64,000 nucleotides of DNA, taken from assembly GCA_900757185.1 (NCBI GenBank), contig CAAEMX010000060.1:1-64000 (forward strand), read 5' to 3'. The notes under the pieces were generated by a model that searched no databases, was not told the DNA's origin, and worked only from the letters and a program-made list of their open reading frames with translations. The stretch's first letter is position 1; every line of letters begins with the position of its first letter. This stretch comes from an uncultured Collinsella sp. Lineage in GTDB: Bacteria; Actinomycetota; Coriobacteriia; Coriobacteriales; Coriobacteriaceae. A program made the position numbers and the translations under genes. This document shows, in pieces, positions 53,022 through 62,080 of this stretch.

Positions 53022-53675
53022 CTACTTGTCGCCGGCCGCCGCCTTGGCCTCATTGAGGTAGCTATAGAAGCTGTACTTGGAGATGCCAAAGAACTCGCAG
53101 GCGCGTTCGCTCGACTTGGAAATGAGGAAGGCGCCGCGACGGTCGAGGTAGCCAATGGCACGAATGCGCTCGTCTTTGGTCATGAGTGCCGCGGGCTTGC
53201 CCACAAACTGTTCGCACTCGTGCAGCAGGTCCTCGAGCAGGTCGCCGATGTTCTTGGTAATGGGCTCGGGCTCGGTGTAGCCCGTGCCGCCGGTGCCGGT
53301 AAAGGCGTCGAGCGAACGCTCAAAAGCCTTCATAAGCGTAATGTCAAAGTTGATGCCCAAAATGCCGACGGGCTTGCCCTCATCGTTGCGGATAAAGATG
53401 GTTGAGGACTTGAGCAGCTTGCCATCGGCGGTTTTGGTGAGGTACGGCTCGCGGTCGTGCACGTCGGCGGTGCCCTCGTGCATGGATTCAAGCACAATAT
53501 GGCTGGGGCCGTCACCCAGTTTGCGCCCGCTGACGTGGCCGTTTTCGATCACTACGATGGAGTGGTCCACGTCCTCGGTCTCCAGATCGTGGACGACGAC
53601 TTCGCAGTTGGGGCCAAATTGGAGCGCCAGACCGTGTGCGAGGTGCTTGTAAAACTCAATCTGTGCGGGGGTCAT
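53022..53675 (-). CDS. YheO-type PAS and HTH transcriptional regulator, paralogue
   Basis: 217 aa: a YheO-like PAS domain (about 1-120, with CEVVVHDLETEDVDHSIVVI and SGRKLGDGPSH) and a C-terminal helix-turn-helix (about 180-212, ACEFFGISKYSFYSYLNEAK). It shares both domains with the protein at 22701-23357. Divergent from ygeX, so it probably controls the diaminopropionate/purine genes. Confidence 0.87.
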   Translation of the reverse strand: MTPAQIEFYKHLAHGLALQFGPNCEVVVHDLETEDVDHSIVVIENGHVSGRKLGDGPSHIVLESMHEGTADVHDREPYLTKTADGKLLKSSTIFIRNDEGKPVGILGINFDITLMKAFERSLDAFTGTGGTGYTEPEPITKNIGDLLEDLLHECEQFVGKPAALMTKDERIRAIGYLDRRGAFLISKSSERACEFFGISKYSFYSYLNEAKAAAGDK

Positions 53676-53952
53676 GGGTACCTTCCTAAAAATTAGTTTG
53701 GGCTCACTGTGCCATAAACCACACCTGTTCGCAAATTACGAAAGCGTCGCTGCGTTGTGTGACCGTTCGGCGGCGAAAAAGTACCGATTACGGCAACAAA
53801 CAATTCGTTAGATATACCAATCAAAAAGTGTGATAGAACATTACTAACAAACTTTTTGTTTGGCATCCACATAAAAGTTCAGTCGTGTGAATGGGATCGG
53901 GCTGAAACGCGTATGCGGGGGCCGGCAAGAGAGGACTTAAGGAGTTCACCGT
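53676..53952. promoter_or_regulatory. Divergent promoter region between regulator and ygeX
   Basis: It contains AT-rich stretches, including an AACAAACTTTTTGTTTGGC inverted patch near 53850, which is a plausible operator. AAGGAG is close to the ygeX ATG at 53953. Confidence 0.4.
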
Positions 53953-55167
53953 ATGGCCGATAAGATCCAGTGGGCGGGCAACACGATGCCCAAGAGCGAT
54001 GACAAGCACTTGGGAATCATGAGCCTCGACCACGTGAAGAAGGCCCGCGCCTTCCACCAGTCGTTCCCCCAGTACACCGTCACTCCGCTTGCCCGCCTGG
54101 ATGGTCAGGCTGCGCGCCTGGGCCTTTCCAACCTGTGCGTTAAGGACGAGAGCTATCGTTTTGGCCTCAACGCCTTTAAGGTTCTGGGCGGCTCGTTTGC
54201 CATGGCCAACTACATTGCCGACGAGACCGGCAAGGACGTTGCCGACTGCACCTTCGACTACCTGACCTCCGATCAGCTTGCCAAGGACTTTGGCCAGGCC
54301 ACCTTCTTTACCGCCACCGACGGCAACCATGGCCGCGGCGTGGCATGGGCTGCCAACAAGCTGGGCCAGAAGGCCGTCGTGCACATGCCTAAGGGTTCCA
54401 CCAAGCCTCGCTTCGATAACATCGCCGCCGAGGGTGCCACGGTGACCATCGAAGAGGTCAACTACGACGAGTGCGTGCGCATGGCCGCCGCCGAGGCCGA
54501 CGCCTGCGAGCGCGGCGTCATCGTTCAGGACACCGCCTGGGAGGGCTACGAGAAGATCCCGTCCTGGATCATGGAGGGCTACGGCACCATGGCTTCCGAG
54601 GCTGCCGAGCAGCTGCGCGAGATGGCCATCAACCGCCCGACGCACGTGTTTGTCCAGGCTGGCGTAGGCTCGCTCGCCGGCGCCGTGGTGGGCTACTTTA
54701 CCAACCTGTATCCCGATAACCCGCCCACCTTCGTCGTGGTTGAGTGCGCGCCTGCCGCCTGCCTGTACAAGGGCGCTGCCGCCGGCGACGGCGATCCGCG
54801 CATCGTGGACGGCGACATGCCCTCCATCATGGCCGGCCTGTGCTGCGGCGAGCCCAACATCCTGGGCTGGGATATCCTGCGCAACCACACCACTGCCTTC
54901 GTGTCCTGTCCCGACTGGGTCACCGCTCGCGGCATGCGCACCCTGGGCGCTCCCGAGAAGGGCGACCCGCGCGTCATCTCCGGCGAGTCCGGCGCTGTGA
55001 CCACCGGCCTGGTCGAGACTCTCATGCTCGATCCCGAGTACGCCGAGCTCAAGGAGCTCATCGGCCTGGACAAGACGAGCTCCGTGCTCTGCTTCTCCAC
55101 CGAGGGCGACACCGATCCGGATCAGTACCGTCGCATCGTCTGGGAGGGCGAGTATCCGACCTGCTAG
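53953..55167 (+). CDS. ygeX: Diaminopropionate ammonia-lyase
   Basis: The 404-aa PLP enzyme converts 2,3-diaminopropionate to pyruvate and two ammonia. The PLP lysine is Lys76 in RFGLNAFKVLGGS, the Asn-containing loop is TATDGNHGRGVAWAA, and the glycine loop is QAGVGSLAGAVVGY. The free intermediate 2-aminoacrylate is a RidA substrate. In gut bacteria ygeX is one of the genes linked to uric acid and purine breakdown. Its regulator is divergent. Confidence 0.95.
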   Translation: MADKIQWAGNTMPKSDDKHLGIMSLDHVKKARAFHQSFPQYTVTPLARLDGQAARLGLSNLCVKDESYRFGLNAFKVLGGSFAMANYIADETGKDVADCTFDYLTSDQLAKDFGQATFFTATDGNHGRGVAWAANKLGQKAVVHMPKGSTKPRFDNIAAEGATVTIEEVNYDECVRMAAAEADACERGVIVQDTAWEGYEKIPSWIMEGYGTMASEAAEQLREMAINRPTHVFVQAGVGSLAGAVVGYFTNLYPDNPPTFVVVECAPAACLYKGAAAGDGDPRIVDGDMPSIMAGLCCGEPNILGWDILRNHTTAFVSCPDWVTARGMRTLGAPEKGDPRVISGESGAVTTGLVETLMLDPEYAELKELIGLDKTSSVLCFSTEGDTDPDQYRRIVWEGEYPTC

Positions 55168-55181
55168 CAGACTGACCTGTC

Positions 55182-55300
55182 CGGAGGCAGCCGGAGGACT
55201 TTACTCCCTGCTCGGACAGTCCTGCTCGCACGGAGAGCACATTAAGTGCTCTCCGGCTCGTGCGGAACTCGCGACGGAGCAAAGTCCTCCGTCCGCCTCC
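55182..55300. repeat. Long inverted-repeat element E2, second copy
   Basis: The outer arms (55182-55206 and 55276-55300) match at 22 of 25 positions as inverted repeats. The central 60 bp equals the reverse complement of the E1 core at 65-125, including the GGAGAGCAC hairpin. The arms share nothing with those of E1. It sits between ygeX and ygeY. Confidence 0.85.
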
Positions 55301-55404
55301 TATGGTTACTTGCTTGTGGGGTGCTCAACCTCACGCCGCTTGGCACAAGTGATCTATCTGAAATATCTACCTGTAGGTAAACCCTTGTAGAAAGGTTGAC
55401 TGTT

Positions 55405-56790
55405 ATGACTAAAGAACTCGATTTTGATGCCATTAAGGCTGCGGCTGAGTCCCATCGTGCTGATATGACGCGTTTTCTTCGCGCAATGATTAGCCACCCC
55501 TCTGAGTCTTGCGAGGAGGGTGAGGTTGTCGCTTGCATCAAGGCCGAGATGGAGAGCCTTGGCTATGACGAGGTCAAGGTCGACGGCCTGGGCAACGTCA
55601 TGGGCTTTATGGGCGAAGGCGACAAGATCATCGCCATCGACTCCCACATCGACACCGTCGGCATCGGCAACATCGAGAACTGGGACGCCGATCCCTATGA
55701 GGGCTACGAGACCGACGAGATCATCTACGGCCGCGGCGGCTCTGACCAGGAGGGCGGCATGGCTTCTGCTACCTACGCTGCCAAGATGATGAAGGACATG
55801 GGCCTCATCCCCGAGGGCTACAAGATCATGGTCGTCGGCACCGTCCAGGAAGAGGACTGCGACGGCATGTGCTGGCAGTACATCTACAACAAGGACGGCA
55901 TTAAGCCCGAGTTCGTCATTTCCACCGAGCCCACCGACGGCGGCATCTATCGCGGTCACCGCGGCCGCATGGAGATCCGCGTCGACGTTCACGGCACCTC
56001 CTGCCACGGCTCCGCTCCCGACCGCGGCGACAACGCCATCTACAAGATGGCCGACATCATCGCCGACGTCCGCGCCCTCAACAACAACGGCTGCGACGAG
56101 TCGACCGACATCAAGGGCCTCGTCAAGATGCTCGACCCCAAGTACAATCCCGAGCACTTCGAGGACGCCCGCTTCCTGGGCCGCGGCACCTGCACCGTCA
56201 GCCAGATCTTCTACACCAGCCCCAGCCGCTGCGCTGTCGCTGATTCCTGCGCCATCTCCATTGACCGTCGCATGACCGCCGGTGAGACCTGGGAGTCCTG
56301 CCTGGACGAGATCCGCAACCTGCCGGCTGCCAAGAAGTACGGCGACGATGTGAAGGTCTCCATGTACATGTACGACCGTCCGTCCTGGACCGGCGAGGTC
56401 TACGAGACCGAGGCTTACTTCCCCACGTGGATCAACAAGGAGACCGCTCCGCACGTCAAGGCCCTCGTCGACGCCCACAAGGCCATGTTCGGTGACGAGC
56501 GCATCGGCTGCGAACCCAGCATGGACAAGCGCACCGGTCGTCCGCTGTGCGACAAGTGGACCTTCTCCACGAACTGCGTTTCCATCCAGGGCCGCTATGG
56601 CATCCCCTGCGTGGGCTTTGGCCCGGGTGCCGAGTCTCAGGCTCACGCTCCCAACGAGGTCACCTACAAGGACGACCTGGTCACCGCTGCCGCCATGTAT
56701 GTGGCTGCCCTGAATCTCTACGATCCGAGCCAGGCCGATGGCGATGCCACCGTGTTCCGCGCCGGTCTGACCAACAACAAGATCGACTAG
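55405..56790 (+). CDS. ygeY: YgeY-type selenium metabolism hydrolase (M20 peptidase family)
   Basis: 461 aa. The M20 metal site is visible as IIAIDSHIDTVG (His81, Asp83), RGGSDQEGGMA and QEEDCDG; the dimerisation domain lies between about 195 and 310. The enzyme probably hydrolyses a ureido or acyl intermediate of purine breakdown. The ATG at 55405 follows GAAAGG; a TTG three codons upstream is possible. Confidence 0.92.
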   Translation: MTKELDFDAIKAAAESHRADMTRFLRAMISHPSESCEEGEVVACIKAEMESLGYDEVKVDGLGNVMGFMGEGDKIIAIDSHIDTVGIGNIENWDADPYEGYETDEIIYGRGGSDQEGGMASATYAAKMMKDMGLIPEGYKIMVVGTVQEEDCDGMCWQYIYNKDGIKPEFVISTEPTDGGIYRGHRGRMEIRVDVHGTSCHGSAPDRGDNAIYKMADIIADVRALNNNGCDESTDIKGLVKMLDPKYNPEHFEDARFLGRGTCTVSQIFYTSPSRCAVADSCAISIDRRMTAGETWESCLDEIRNLPAAKKYGDDVKVSMYMYDRPSWTGEVYETEAYFPTWINKETAPHVKALVDAHKAMFGDERIGCEPSMDKRTGRPLCDKWTFSTNCVSIQGRYGIPCVGFGPGAESQAHAPNEVTYKDDLVTAAAMYVAALNLYDPSQADGDATVFRAGLTNNKID

Positions 56791-56991
56791 TCCCATTCCT
56801 CGATTTTGTTGAGTCGGGGGCCGCTCGTGTCCCCGGCACCCCCTGTTGACTTGGGGCCCGCGGCCGTTATCTCCCATGCTTCCTCAACGGTAGCGGGTCC
56901 TCGTCATGGTGCTCTGCATGTTCTAGCCACACGCGCATGCCGGAGCGCATCAACTCATTGCGATCGTTTCATCTTTAGAAAGGACATTTCC
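56791..56991. promoter_or_regulatory. ygeY-ygeW spacer
   Basis: About 200 nt with GC-rich inverted patches (GGGGGCCGCTCGTGTCCCC near 56816). No gene was found. GAAAGGAC precedes the ygeW ATG. The wide gap suggests that ygeW may have its own promoter. Confidence 0.35.
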
Positions 56992-58194
56992 ATGGACGCT
57001 AAGTTTACCGAGCTCGTCGAGCAGCTGAACGGCCTCGATTTTAAGGGTATGTACGGCAGCGACTTCCTGCACACCTGGGACAAGACCACCGATGAGCTCA
57101 AGGCTCTCTACATCGTCGCCGACGCACTGCGCGAGCTGCGTGAGAACAACGTCTCGTCCAAGATCTTCGACTCGGGCCTGGCCGTCTCCCTGTTCCGCGA
57201 TAACTCCACCCGTACGCGTTTCTCCTTCTCTAAGGCCGCCAACCTGCTCGGCCTTGAGCTGCAGGACCTGGACGAGAAGAAGTCCCAGATCGCTCACGGC
57301 GAGACCGTCCGCGAGACCGCTACCATGATCTCCTTCATGGCCGACGTCATCGGCATCCGCGACGACATGTACATCGGCAAGGGCGACGCCTACATGGCCG
57401 AGGTCTCCGAGTCTGTCCAGCAGGCTTACGAGGACGGCGTTCTGGACCACCGTCCCACGCTCATCTCCCTGCAGTCCGATTCCGACCACCCCACGCAGTC
57501 CTCTGCCGACATGCTCTACCTCATCAACGAGTTTGGCGGCCTCGAGAACCTCAAGGGCAAGAAGGTTGCCGTCACCTGGGCCTATTCGCCCTCTTACGGC
57601 AAGCCGCTGTCCTGCCCGCAGTCGCTGATCAGCCTGCTGCCCCGCTTTGGCATGGACGTCACCCTGGCTCACCCCGAGGGCTACGACCTCATGCCCGAGG
57701 TCGTCGAGCGCGCCAAGGGCTATGCCGCCGAGTCCGGCACCACCTTTAAGCAGGTCAACACCATGGCCGAGGCCTTCGAGGGCGCCGACATCGTGATCCC
57801 CAAGAGCTGGGCTCCGTTTGCCGCCATGGAGAAGCGCACCAACCTGTACGCCGAGGGCGACGACGCCGGCATCGCCGCGCTCGAGAAGGAGCTGCTCGCC
57901 CAGAACGCCACCCATCAGGACTGGTGCTCCACGACCGAGCTCATGGAGAAGACCGCCAACGGCCAGGACACCATCTTTATGCACCCGCTGCCCGCCGACA
58001 TCTCCGGTGTCTCCTGCGAGCACGGCGAGGTTAACGCCGACGTCTTCGACATGCACCGCGTGGGCATGTACAAGGAGGCCAGCTACAAGCCGTACGCCAT
58101 CGCTGCCATGATGTTCCTGCAGAAGGTTGCCGATCCCGCCGCTACCCTCAAAGCCCTCGACGAGCGCAACACCGCCCGTTGGCTCCAGGCCTAA
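56992..58194 (+). CDS. ygeW: Knotted carbamoyltransferase YgeW
   Basis: 400 aa. The carbamoyl-phosphate site STRTR is at 72-76 (FRDNSTRTRFSFSK). HPTQSSADM and the late HPLPADI motif are as in YgeW rather than ornithine carbamoyltransferase. Uncharacterised in most species, it is expected to act on a purine-derived ureido or carbamoyl compound, with the possibility of generating carbamoyl phosphate for ATP. Start at ATG 56992 after GAAAGGAC. Confidence 0.92.
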   Translation: MDAKFTELVEQLNGLDFKGMYGSDFLHTWDKTTDELKALYIVADALRELRENNVSSKIFDSGLAVSLFRDNSTRTRFSFSKAANLLGLELQDLDEKKSQIAHGETVRETATMISFMADVIGIRDDMYIGKGDAYMAEVSESVQQAYEDGVLDHRPTLISLQSDSDHPTQSSADMLYLINEFGGLENLKGKKVAVTWAYSPSYGKPLSCPQSLISLLPRFGMDVTLAHPEGYDLMPEVVERAKGYAAESGTTFKQVNTMAEAFEGADIVIPKSWAPFAAMEKRTNLYAEGDDAGIAALEKELLAQNATHQDWCSTTELMEKTANGQDTIFMHPLPADISGVSCEHGEVNADVFDMHRVGMYKEASYKPYAIAAMMFLQKVADPAATLKALDERNTARWLQA

Positions 58195-58217
58195 AGCCGG
58201 GTTGAGGTAAGCCATGT

Positions 58218-58257
58218 AAAGGGGGCGCTCTGCCAACCGGCGGGGTGCCCCCTTTTT
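58218..58257 (+). terminator. Terminator after ygeW
   Basis: AAAGGGGGCGC and GTGCCCCCTTTTT form a GC-rich stem with a T-run. It ends the ygeX-Y-W unit. Confidence 0.85.
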
Positions 58258-58344
58258 GCATCGTGGGCGTGCGGGATAAGCGCTTTCGATGTGGATGCCC
58301 GCGGCGCGAGTTATGGGTACGATGGTTTCAGGGGAGGTATCACC

Positions 58345-58959
58345 ATGAAACTTGGTTGCGTCATTATGGCATCGGGCGAGGGCAAGCGATTTGGCTCTAA
58401 CAAGATGCTTGCCGATATCTATGGCGAGCCGCTGATTGCCCGGACCATCGATTCAGTTCCCCGGGGCTTTGACGTCGTGGTTTCGACGCGTTGGCCCGAG
58501 GTCGCTCAGATTTGCGAGGACAAGCATTGCCCGTGCGTGCTGCACGATGGCGAGCTGCGCAGCGAAAGCGTCCGTGCGGGCCTTTCGTGGGGAGTCGAAC
58601 GCAACTGGAAAGGTTGCCTCTTTTTGCCGGGCGACCAGCCGCTCGTGAGTTCGGATTCTTTTGAGGCTATGGTTCGTGCATTTGACGAGTGTGGCCGCAA
58701 GCATCCGGTGCGTCTTGCGTGCAACGGTGAGCCTTCGAGCCCGGTGCTCTTTCCGGCGGAACTGTTCGATGCACTTATGTGTCTTGAGGGCAAGGACGGC
58801 GGCGGTTCGATCCTCAAGGGCCGCACCGACGTTGCGTTGGTCGAGGCGCGTGCCTACGAGCTGTGGGACGTCGATACCGCCAAGGGACAGCGACGCATAA
58901 CGGAGCATATCGCCGCCTGCTCGTATTTTGATCGCGTGGCCAACTGCATCAATCAATAA
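58345..58959 (+). CDS. ygfJ: MocA/YgfJ-type nucleotidyltransferase for molybdenum cofactor
   Basis: 204 aa. The NTP-binding motif ASGEGKRFGSNKM (9-21) and LPGDQPLVSS match MobA/MocA-like cytidylyltransferases, which finish the molybdopterin cytosine form used by xanthine dehydrogenases. GGGGAGG lies before the ATG at 58345. The gene sits in front of hyuA, as expected in the E. coli-like cluster. Confidence 0.85.
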   Translation: MKLGCVIMASGEGKRFGSNKMLADIYGEPLIARTIDSVPRGFDVVVSTRWPEVAQICEDKHCPCVLHDGELRSESVRAGLSWGVERNWKGCLFLPGDQPLVSSDSFEAMVRAFDECGRKHPVRLACNGEPSSPVLFPAELFDALMCLEGKDGGGSILKGRTDVALVEARAYELWDVDTAKGQRRITEHIAACSYFDRVANCINQ

Positions 58960-58968
58960 GGAGCAATT

Positions 58969-60336
58969 ATGATCATCATCAAAAACGGCGCACTCGTGAC
59001 GCCCCAGGGGCTTCGCCGCGCCGATCTTGCCATGGATGGCGATAAGATCGTGCGGATTGCCGCGGCGATTGAGCCGGCCGAGGGCGATACCGTCGAGGAT
59101 GCTGCGGGCTGCTGGGTGTTCCCGGGCTTTATCGATGGGCACACGCACATGCAGTGCTGGACCGGCATGGATTGGACAGCCGATAGCTTTGAGACCGGCA
59201 CGCGCGCGGCTGCCTGCGGCGGCACGACGACCATTGTGGACTACGCGACGGCCGATCGCGGCGTGACCATGCCCGATGCCTTGGTCGAGTGGCATCATCG
59301 CGCCGACGGCACCTGCACCGCCAACTATGCCTTCCATATGGCGCTTGCCGAGTGGAATGAGCGCAACCGCGCCGATCTTTCGGCCATGCGCGAGGCGGGC
59401 GTGTCGTCGTTTAAGACCTACTTTGCCTACGACCATCTGCGCCTGGACGATGCCGAGACGCTCGAGGTGCTGGAGGAGCTCAAGCGCGTGGGCGGTATCC
59501 TGTGCGTGCATTGCGAGAACGGCACGTTGGTCAACGCGCTGCAGAAGCGCGTGTTTGAGCAGGGTATCCACGGGCCCGAGGGCCATGCGCTCAGCCGTCC
59601 GGACGTGTGTGAGGCCGAGGCCGTGAGCCGCCTGCTGTATCTGGCGCACTTGGCCGGGGACGCTCCGGTCAACGTGGTGCACCTTTCGACCAAGCTGGGG
59701 CTCGAGGCCATTCGCGCTGCCAAAGCGCGCGGGCAGAAGAACATCTATGTCGAGACATGCCCTCAGTATCTGATGCTCGACGACACCTGCTATCTGGAGC
59801 AGGGCGAGGACGGCTTTGCGGGCGCCAAGTACGTGATGAGCCCGCCGCTGCGCCATGCCGGTGACCGTGCCGCGCTGCGCGAGGCGCTTGTGGCTGGCGA
59901 GATCGATACTATTGCGACCGATCATTGCAGCTTTAACCTGCACGGGCAAAAGGACCGAGGACGCGATGATTTCCGCGCGATTCCCAACGGCGGGCCCGGC
60001 GTGGAGCATCGTCCCGTTGCGATTGCCACGAGCTTTGAGGGACAGCTGGGTCCCGAGGATCTGTGCCGCTTGATGAGCGAGAATCCGGCGCGCGTTTTTG
60101 GCATGTATCCGCGCAAGGGCTGTCTTGCCGAGGGCGCCGATGCCGACGTGTGCGTGTGGGATCCGTGCGCGCGTTGGACGATCAGCGCCGCGACGCAGCA
60201 TCAGGCCGTGGACTACACGCCGCTCGAGGGCTTTGAGGCACATGGCCGCGCCAAGGCCGTGTTTGTGAACGGCGTGCTGGCGGCACGCGACGGCGAGCCC
60301 ACCGGAGCCCAACCCGGCCGCTACGTCCCCCGCTAG
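58969..60336 (+). CDS. hyuA: Dihydropyrimidinase / D-hydantoinase family enzyme (HyuA)
   Basis: The 455-aa cyclic amidohydrolase has metal ligands HTH in FIDGHTHMQCW (58-60), the carboxylated Lys149 in SSFKTYFAYD, and TDHCSF with the catalytic Asp. It opens a hydantoin- or dihydropyrimidine-like ring, one step in purine breakdown. It is 9 nt after ygfJ, and a perfect palindrome follows. Confidence 0.92.
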   Translation: MIIIKNGALVTPQGLRRADLAMDGDKIVRIAAAIEPAEGDTVEDAAGCWVFPGFIDGHTHMQCWTGMDWTADSFETGTRAAACGGTTTIVDYATADRGVTMPDALVEWHHRADGTCTANYAFHMALAEWNERNRADLSAMREAGVSSFKTYFAYDHLRLDDAETLEVLEELKRVGGILCVHCENGTLVNALQKRVFEQGIHGPEGHALSRPDVCEAEAVSRLLYLAHLAGDAPVNVVHLSTKLGLEAIRAAKARGQKNIYVETCPQYLMLDDTCYLEQGEDGFAGAKYVMSPPLRHAGDRAALREALVAGEIDTIATDHCSFNLHGQKDRGRDDFRAIPNGGPGVEHRPVAIATSFEGQLGPEDLCRLMSENPARVFGMYPRKGCLAEGADADVCVWDPCARWTISAATQHQAVDYTPLEGFEAHGRAKAVFVNGVLAARDGEPTGAQPGRYVPR

Positions 60337-60348
60337 CGGGAAGGGCGT

Positions 60349-60429
60349 CCTCCGCAGTTGCGGTGAAATACGGACTGTTTGGCCGCCTGGCGGCCGTAAA
60401 CAGTCCGTATTTCACCGCAACTGCGGAGG
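60349..60429. terminator. Near-perfect 81-bp palindrome P1
   Basis: Arms of 32 bp (60349-60380 and 60398-60429) are fully complementary, and the 17-nt centre is itself GGCCGCC/GGCGGCC. The arms contain GTTGCGGTGAAATACGGACT, shared with the hairpin at 63143-63207. It lies between convergent hyuA and yqeC and may stop both. Confidence 0.9.
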
Positions 60430-60439
60430 CTGGGGCCGG

Positions 60440-61174
60440 CTATCGGAGGCTGGTGGCGATGAGGGGGCGGTTGATGGCTGCCTCGAAGCGATCTGCCATC
60501 GTTGGGTCAGCAAGCGTGTCGACTTGGTTGAGCATGATGCGGGCATTGTTGAGGTTCAGCATCCGCAGCTCGGCATTGAGCACCTGGGCGACGCGCTCTG
60601 GGGTGGCAGCGTCGGTGGGCTCGCAGCCGCAACGCTCGCAAAAGAGCTCGGGGCGGTGGACGGCTTCGTTGATGGGCTTGCCGAGCCCCGAGGCGCCGAT
60701 GAGCCAGATGACGTTGACCGTCCCGGCGGGAACGACCGGCTCCCACGGGGCGTGCGCCTTGAGCGGGAGCCGCTTGCTGCCGTCCGCCTCGGCCAGGACG
60801 TAGTCAAAGCGCTGCGCCAGCTCGTTGGGCGGCTCGGCGGGGGCGGAGAGCTTGCCTGTCTCCGGGTCCAAAATACCCGCCTGGCAGATGCTTCCGCGGC
60901 TCATGCCAGCGCATGCCTCGCAGGTGCAGCCGGGAACATGCGGGGCACCCGGTTTCCAGGGTGCGGCGTCCAGGCGACGATTCGACCCGTCCCACGGGAC
61001 GCCGGCGACGGGAAACATGTGCGTGGTGGTGCAGAGGAGCACGCGGCCGCCCGCGCGCATAAGCTCAAGGCCGAGCGTCTTCAGCAACGTCGACTTGCCG
61101 CCGCTGCCGATAATCGCGGTAATGCCCGGCTCGATCCTGAGCGCCGAGACAAGATTGCCGCTAACCGTTTCCAT
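60440..61174 (-). CDS. yqeC: Selenium-dependent hydroxylase accessory protein YqeC
   Basis: 244 aa. P-loop-like IIGSGGKSTLL (21-31) near the start, TTHMF, and a central cysteine pair (CTCEACAGMS) that may bind a metal. YqeC is found with yqeB and xdhC in selenium-dependent molybdenum hydroxylase clusters; its exact role is unknown. It runs opposite to its neighbours. Confidence 0.87.
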   Translation of the reverse strand: METVSGNLVSALRIEPGITAIIGSGGKSTLLKTLGLELMRAGGRVLLCTTTHMFPVAGVPWDGSNRRLDAAPWKPGAPHVPGCTCEACAGMSRGSICQAGILDPETGKLSAPAEPPNELAQRFDYVLAEADGSKRLPLKAHAPWEPVVPAGTVNVIWLIGASGLGKPINEAVHRPELFCERCGCEPTDAATPERVAQVLNAELRMLNLNNARIMLNQVDTLADPTMADRFEAAINRPLIATSLR

Positions 61175-61276
61175 CTGTTCACCGCCGTATAATACTGTGA
61201 TAATAAATAATCATCAGAGTAGCGGTCGAACCGCTTTTGCTCTGCTCAAACCGTAGCACAGGGAGGTGTCCCGGGA

Positions 61277-62071
61277 ATGCTCGTTTATGTTCGCGGCGCC
61301 GGCGATATCGCCACGGGTGTCGCTGCCCGTTTGGTGCGCGCCGGCGTGTCGGTCGTTATGGCAGATATCGCGGTTCCCACGTGCATCCGTCGCACAATCA
61401 GTTTTTGCGAGGCAATTCGCTTGGGCGAGGTCGAGGTCGAGGGCATTCGCGCCCGCTTGGCGCAGACGTCGGCCGAGGCGCTTGAGATTACCGAGGCGGG
61501 GGATGTCGCCGTGGTGGTGGACCCCCAGGCCAAGATGCTCGACGAACTGAAGCCCGCGGCTGTGGTCGACGCGATTCTGGCCAAGCGCAACCTGGGTACC
61601 ACGCGCGACATGGCGCCTGCCGTTATTGCCGTGGGACCGGGCTTTACCGCGCCGGTTGACTGCGACGCCGTGGTCGAGACCATGCGCGGGCATTTTTTGG
61701 GCCGCGTCATTACCCAGGGCTCGCCCCAGCCCAATACGGGTGTGCCGGGTATCATCGCCGGATATGGCAAAGAGCGTGTTATCCACAGCCCTGCTGCCGG
61801 CGTGTTTAGGTCTGACCATGCGATCGGCGACATCGTGAGCGCAGGCGAGTGTGTTGGATACGCGGGCGATACGCCCATGTGCGCGCAGATCGATGGCTGC
61901 CTGCGCGGGCTTTTGGCGAACGGCGTGCAGGTGACTGAGGGCTTTAAATGCGCCGATGTCGATCCACGCGGCGATGCCAGCTATATCAACTACATTTCGG
62001 ACAAAGCGACGTCGGTCGGCGGCGGCGTGCTCGAGGCACTCGCTATGCTCACCGATGTCTTTAGAGGATAG
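61277..62071 (+). CDS. yqeB: EF2563-type selenium-dependent molybdenum hydroxylase maturation protein (YqeB)
   Basis: 264 aa. It begins MLVYVRGAGDIATGVAARL, with a Rossmann-like GAGD loop, and has TRDMAPAVIAVGPGF and QGSPQPNTGVP, typical of the EF2563 family. It is needed for putting labile selenium into molybdenum hydroxylases. The upstream ribosome site is GGGAGGTG. xdhC follows after 9 nt. Confidence 0.9.
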   Translation: MLVYVRGAGDIATGVAARLVRAGVSVVMADIAVPTCIRRTISFCEAIRLGEVEVEGIRARLAQTSAEALEITEAGDVAVVVDPQAKMLDELKPAAVVDAILAKRNLGTTRDMAPAVIAVGPGFTAPVDCDAVVETMRGHFLGRVITQGSPQPNTGVPGIIAGYGKERVIHSPAAGVFRSDHAIGDIVSAGECVGYAGDTPMCAQIDGCLRGLLANGVQVTEGFKCADVDPRGDASYINYISDKATSVGGGVLEALAMLTDVFRG

Positions 62072-62080
62072 AAGGCGGCA

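Noticed and set aside
58453..60312. 619-aa minus-strand ORF opposite ygfJ and hyuA
   Set aside because: No family features; both plus-strand genes are well supported.
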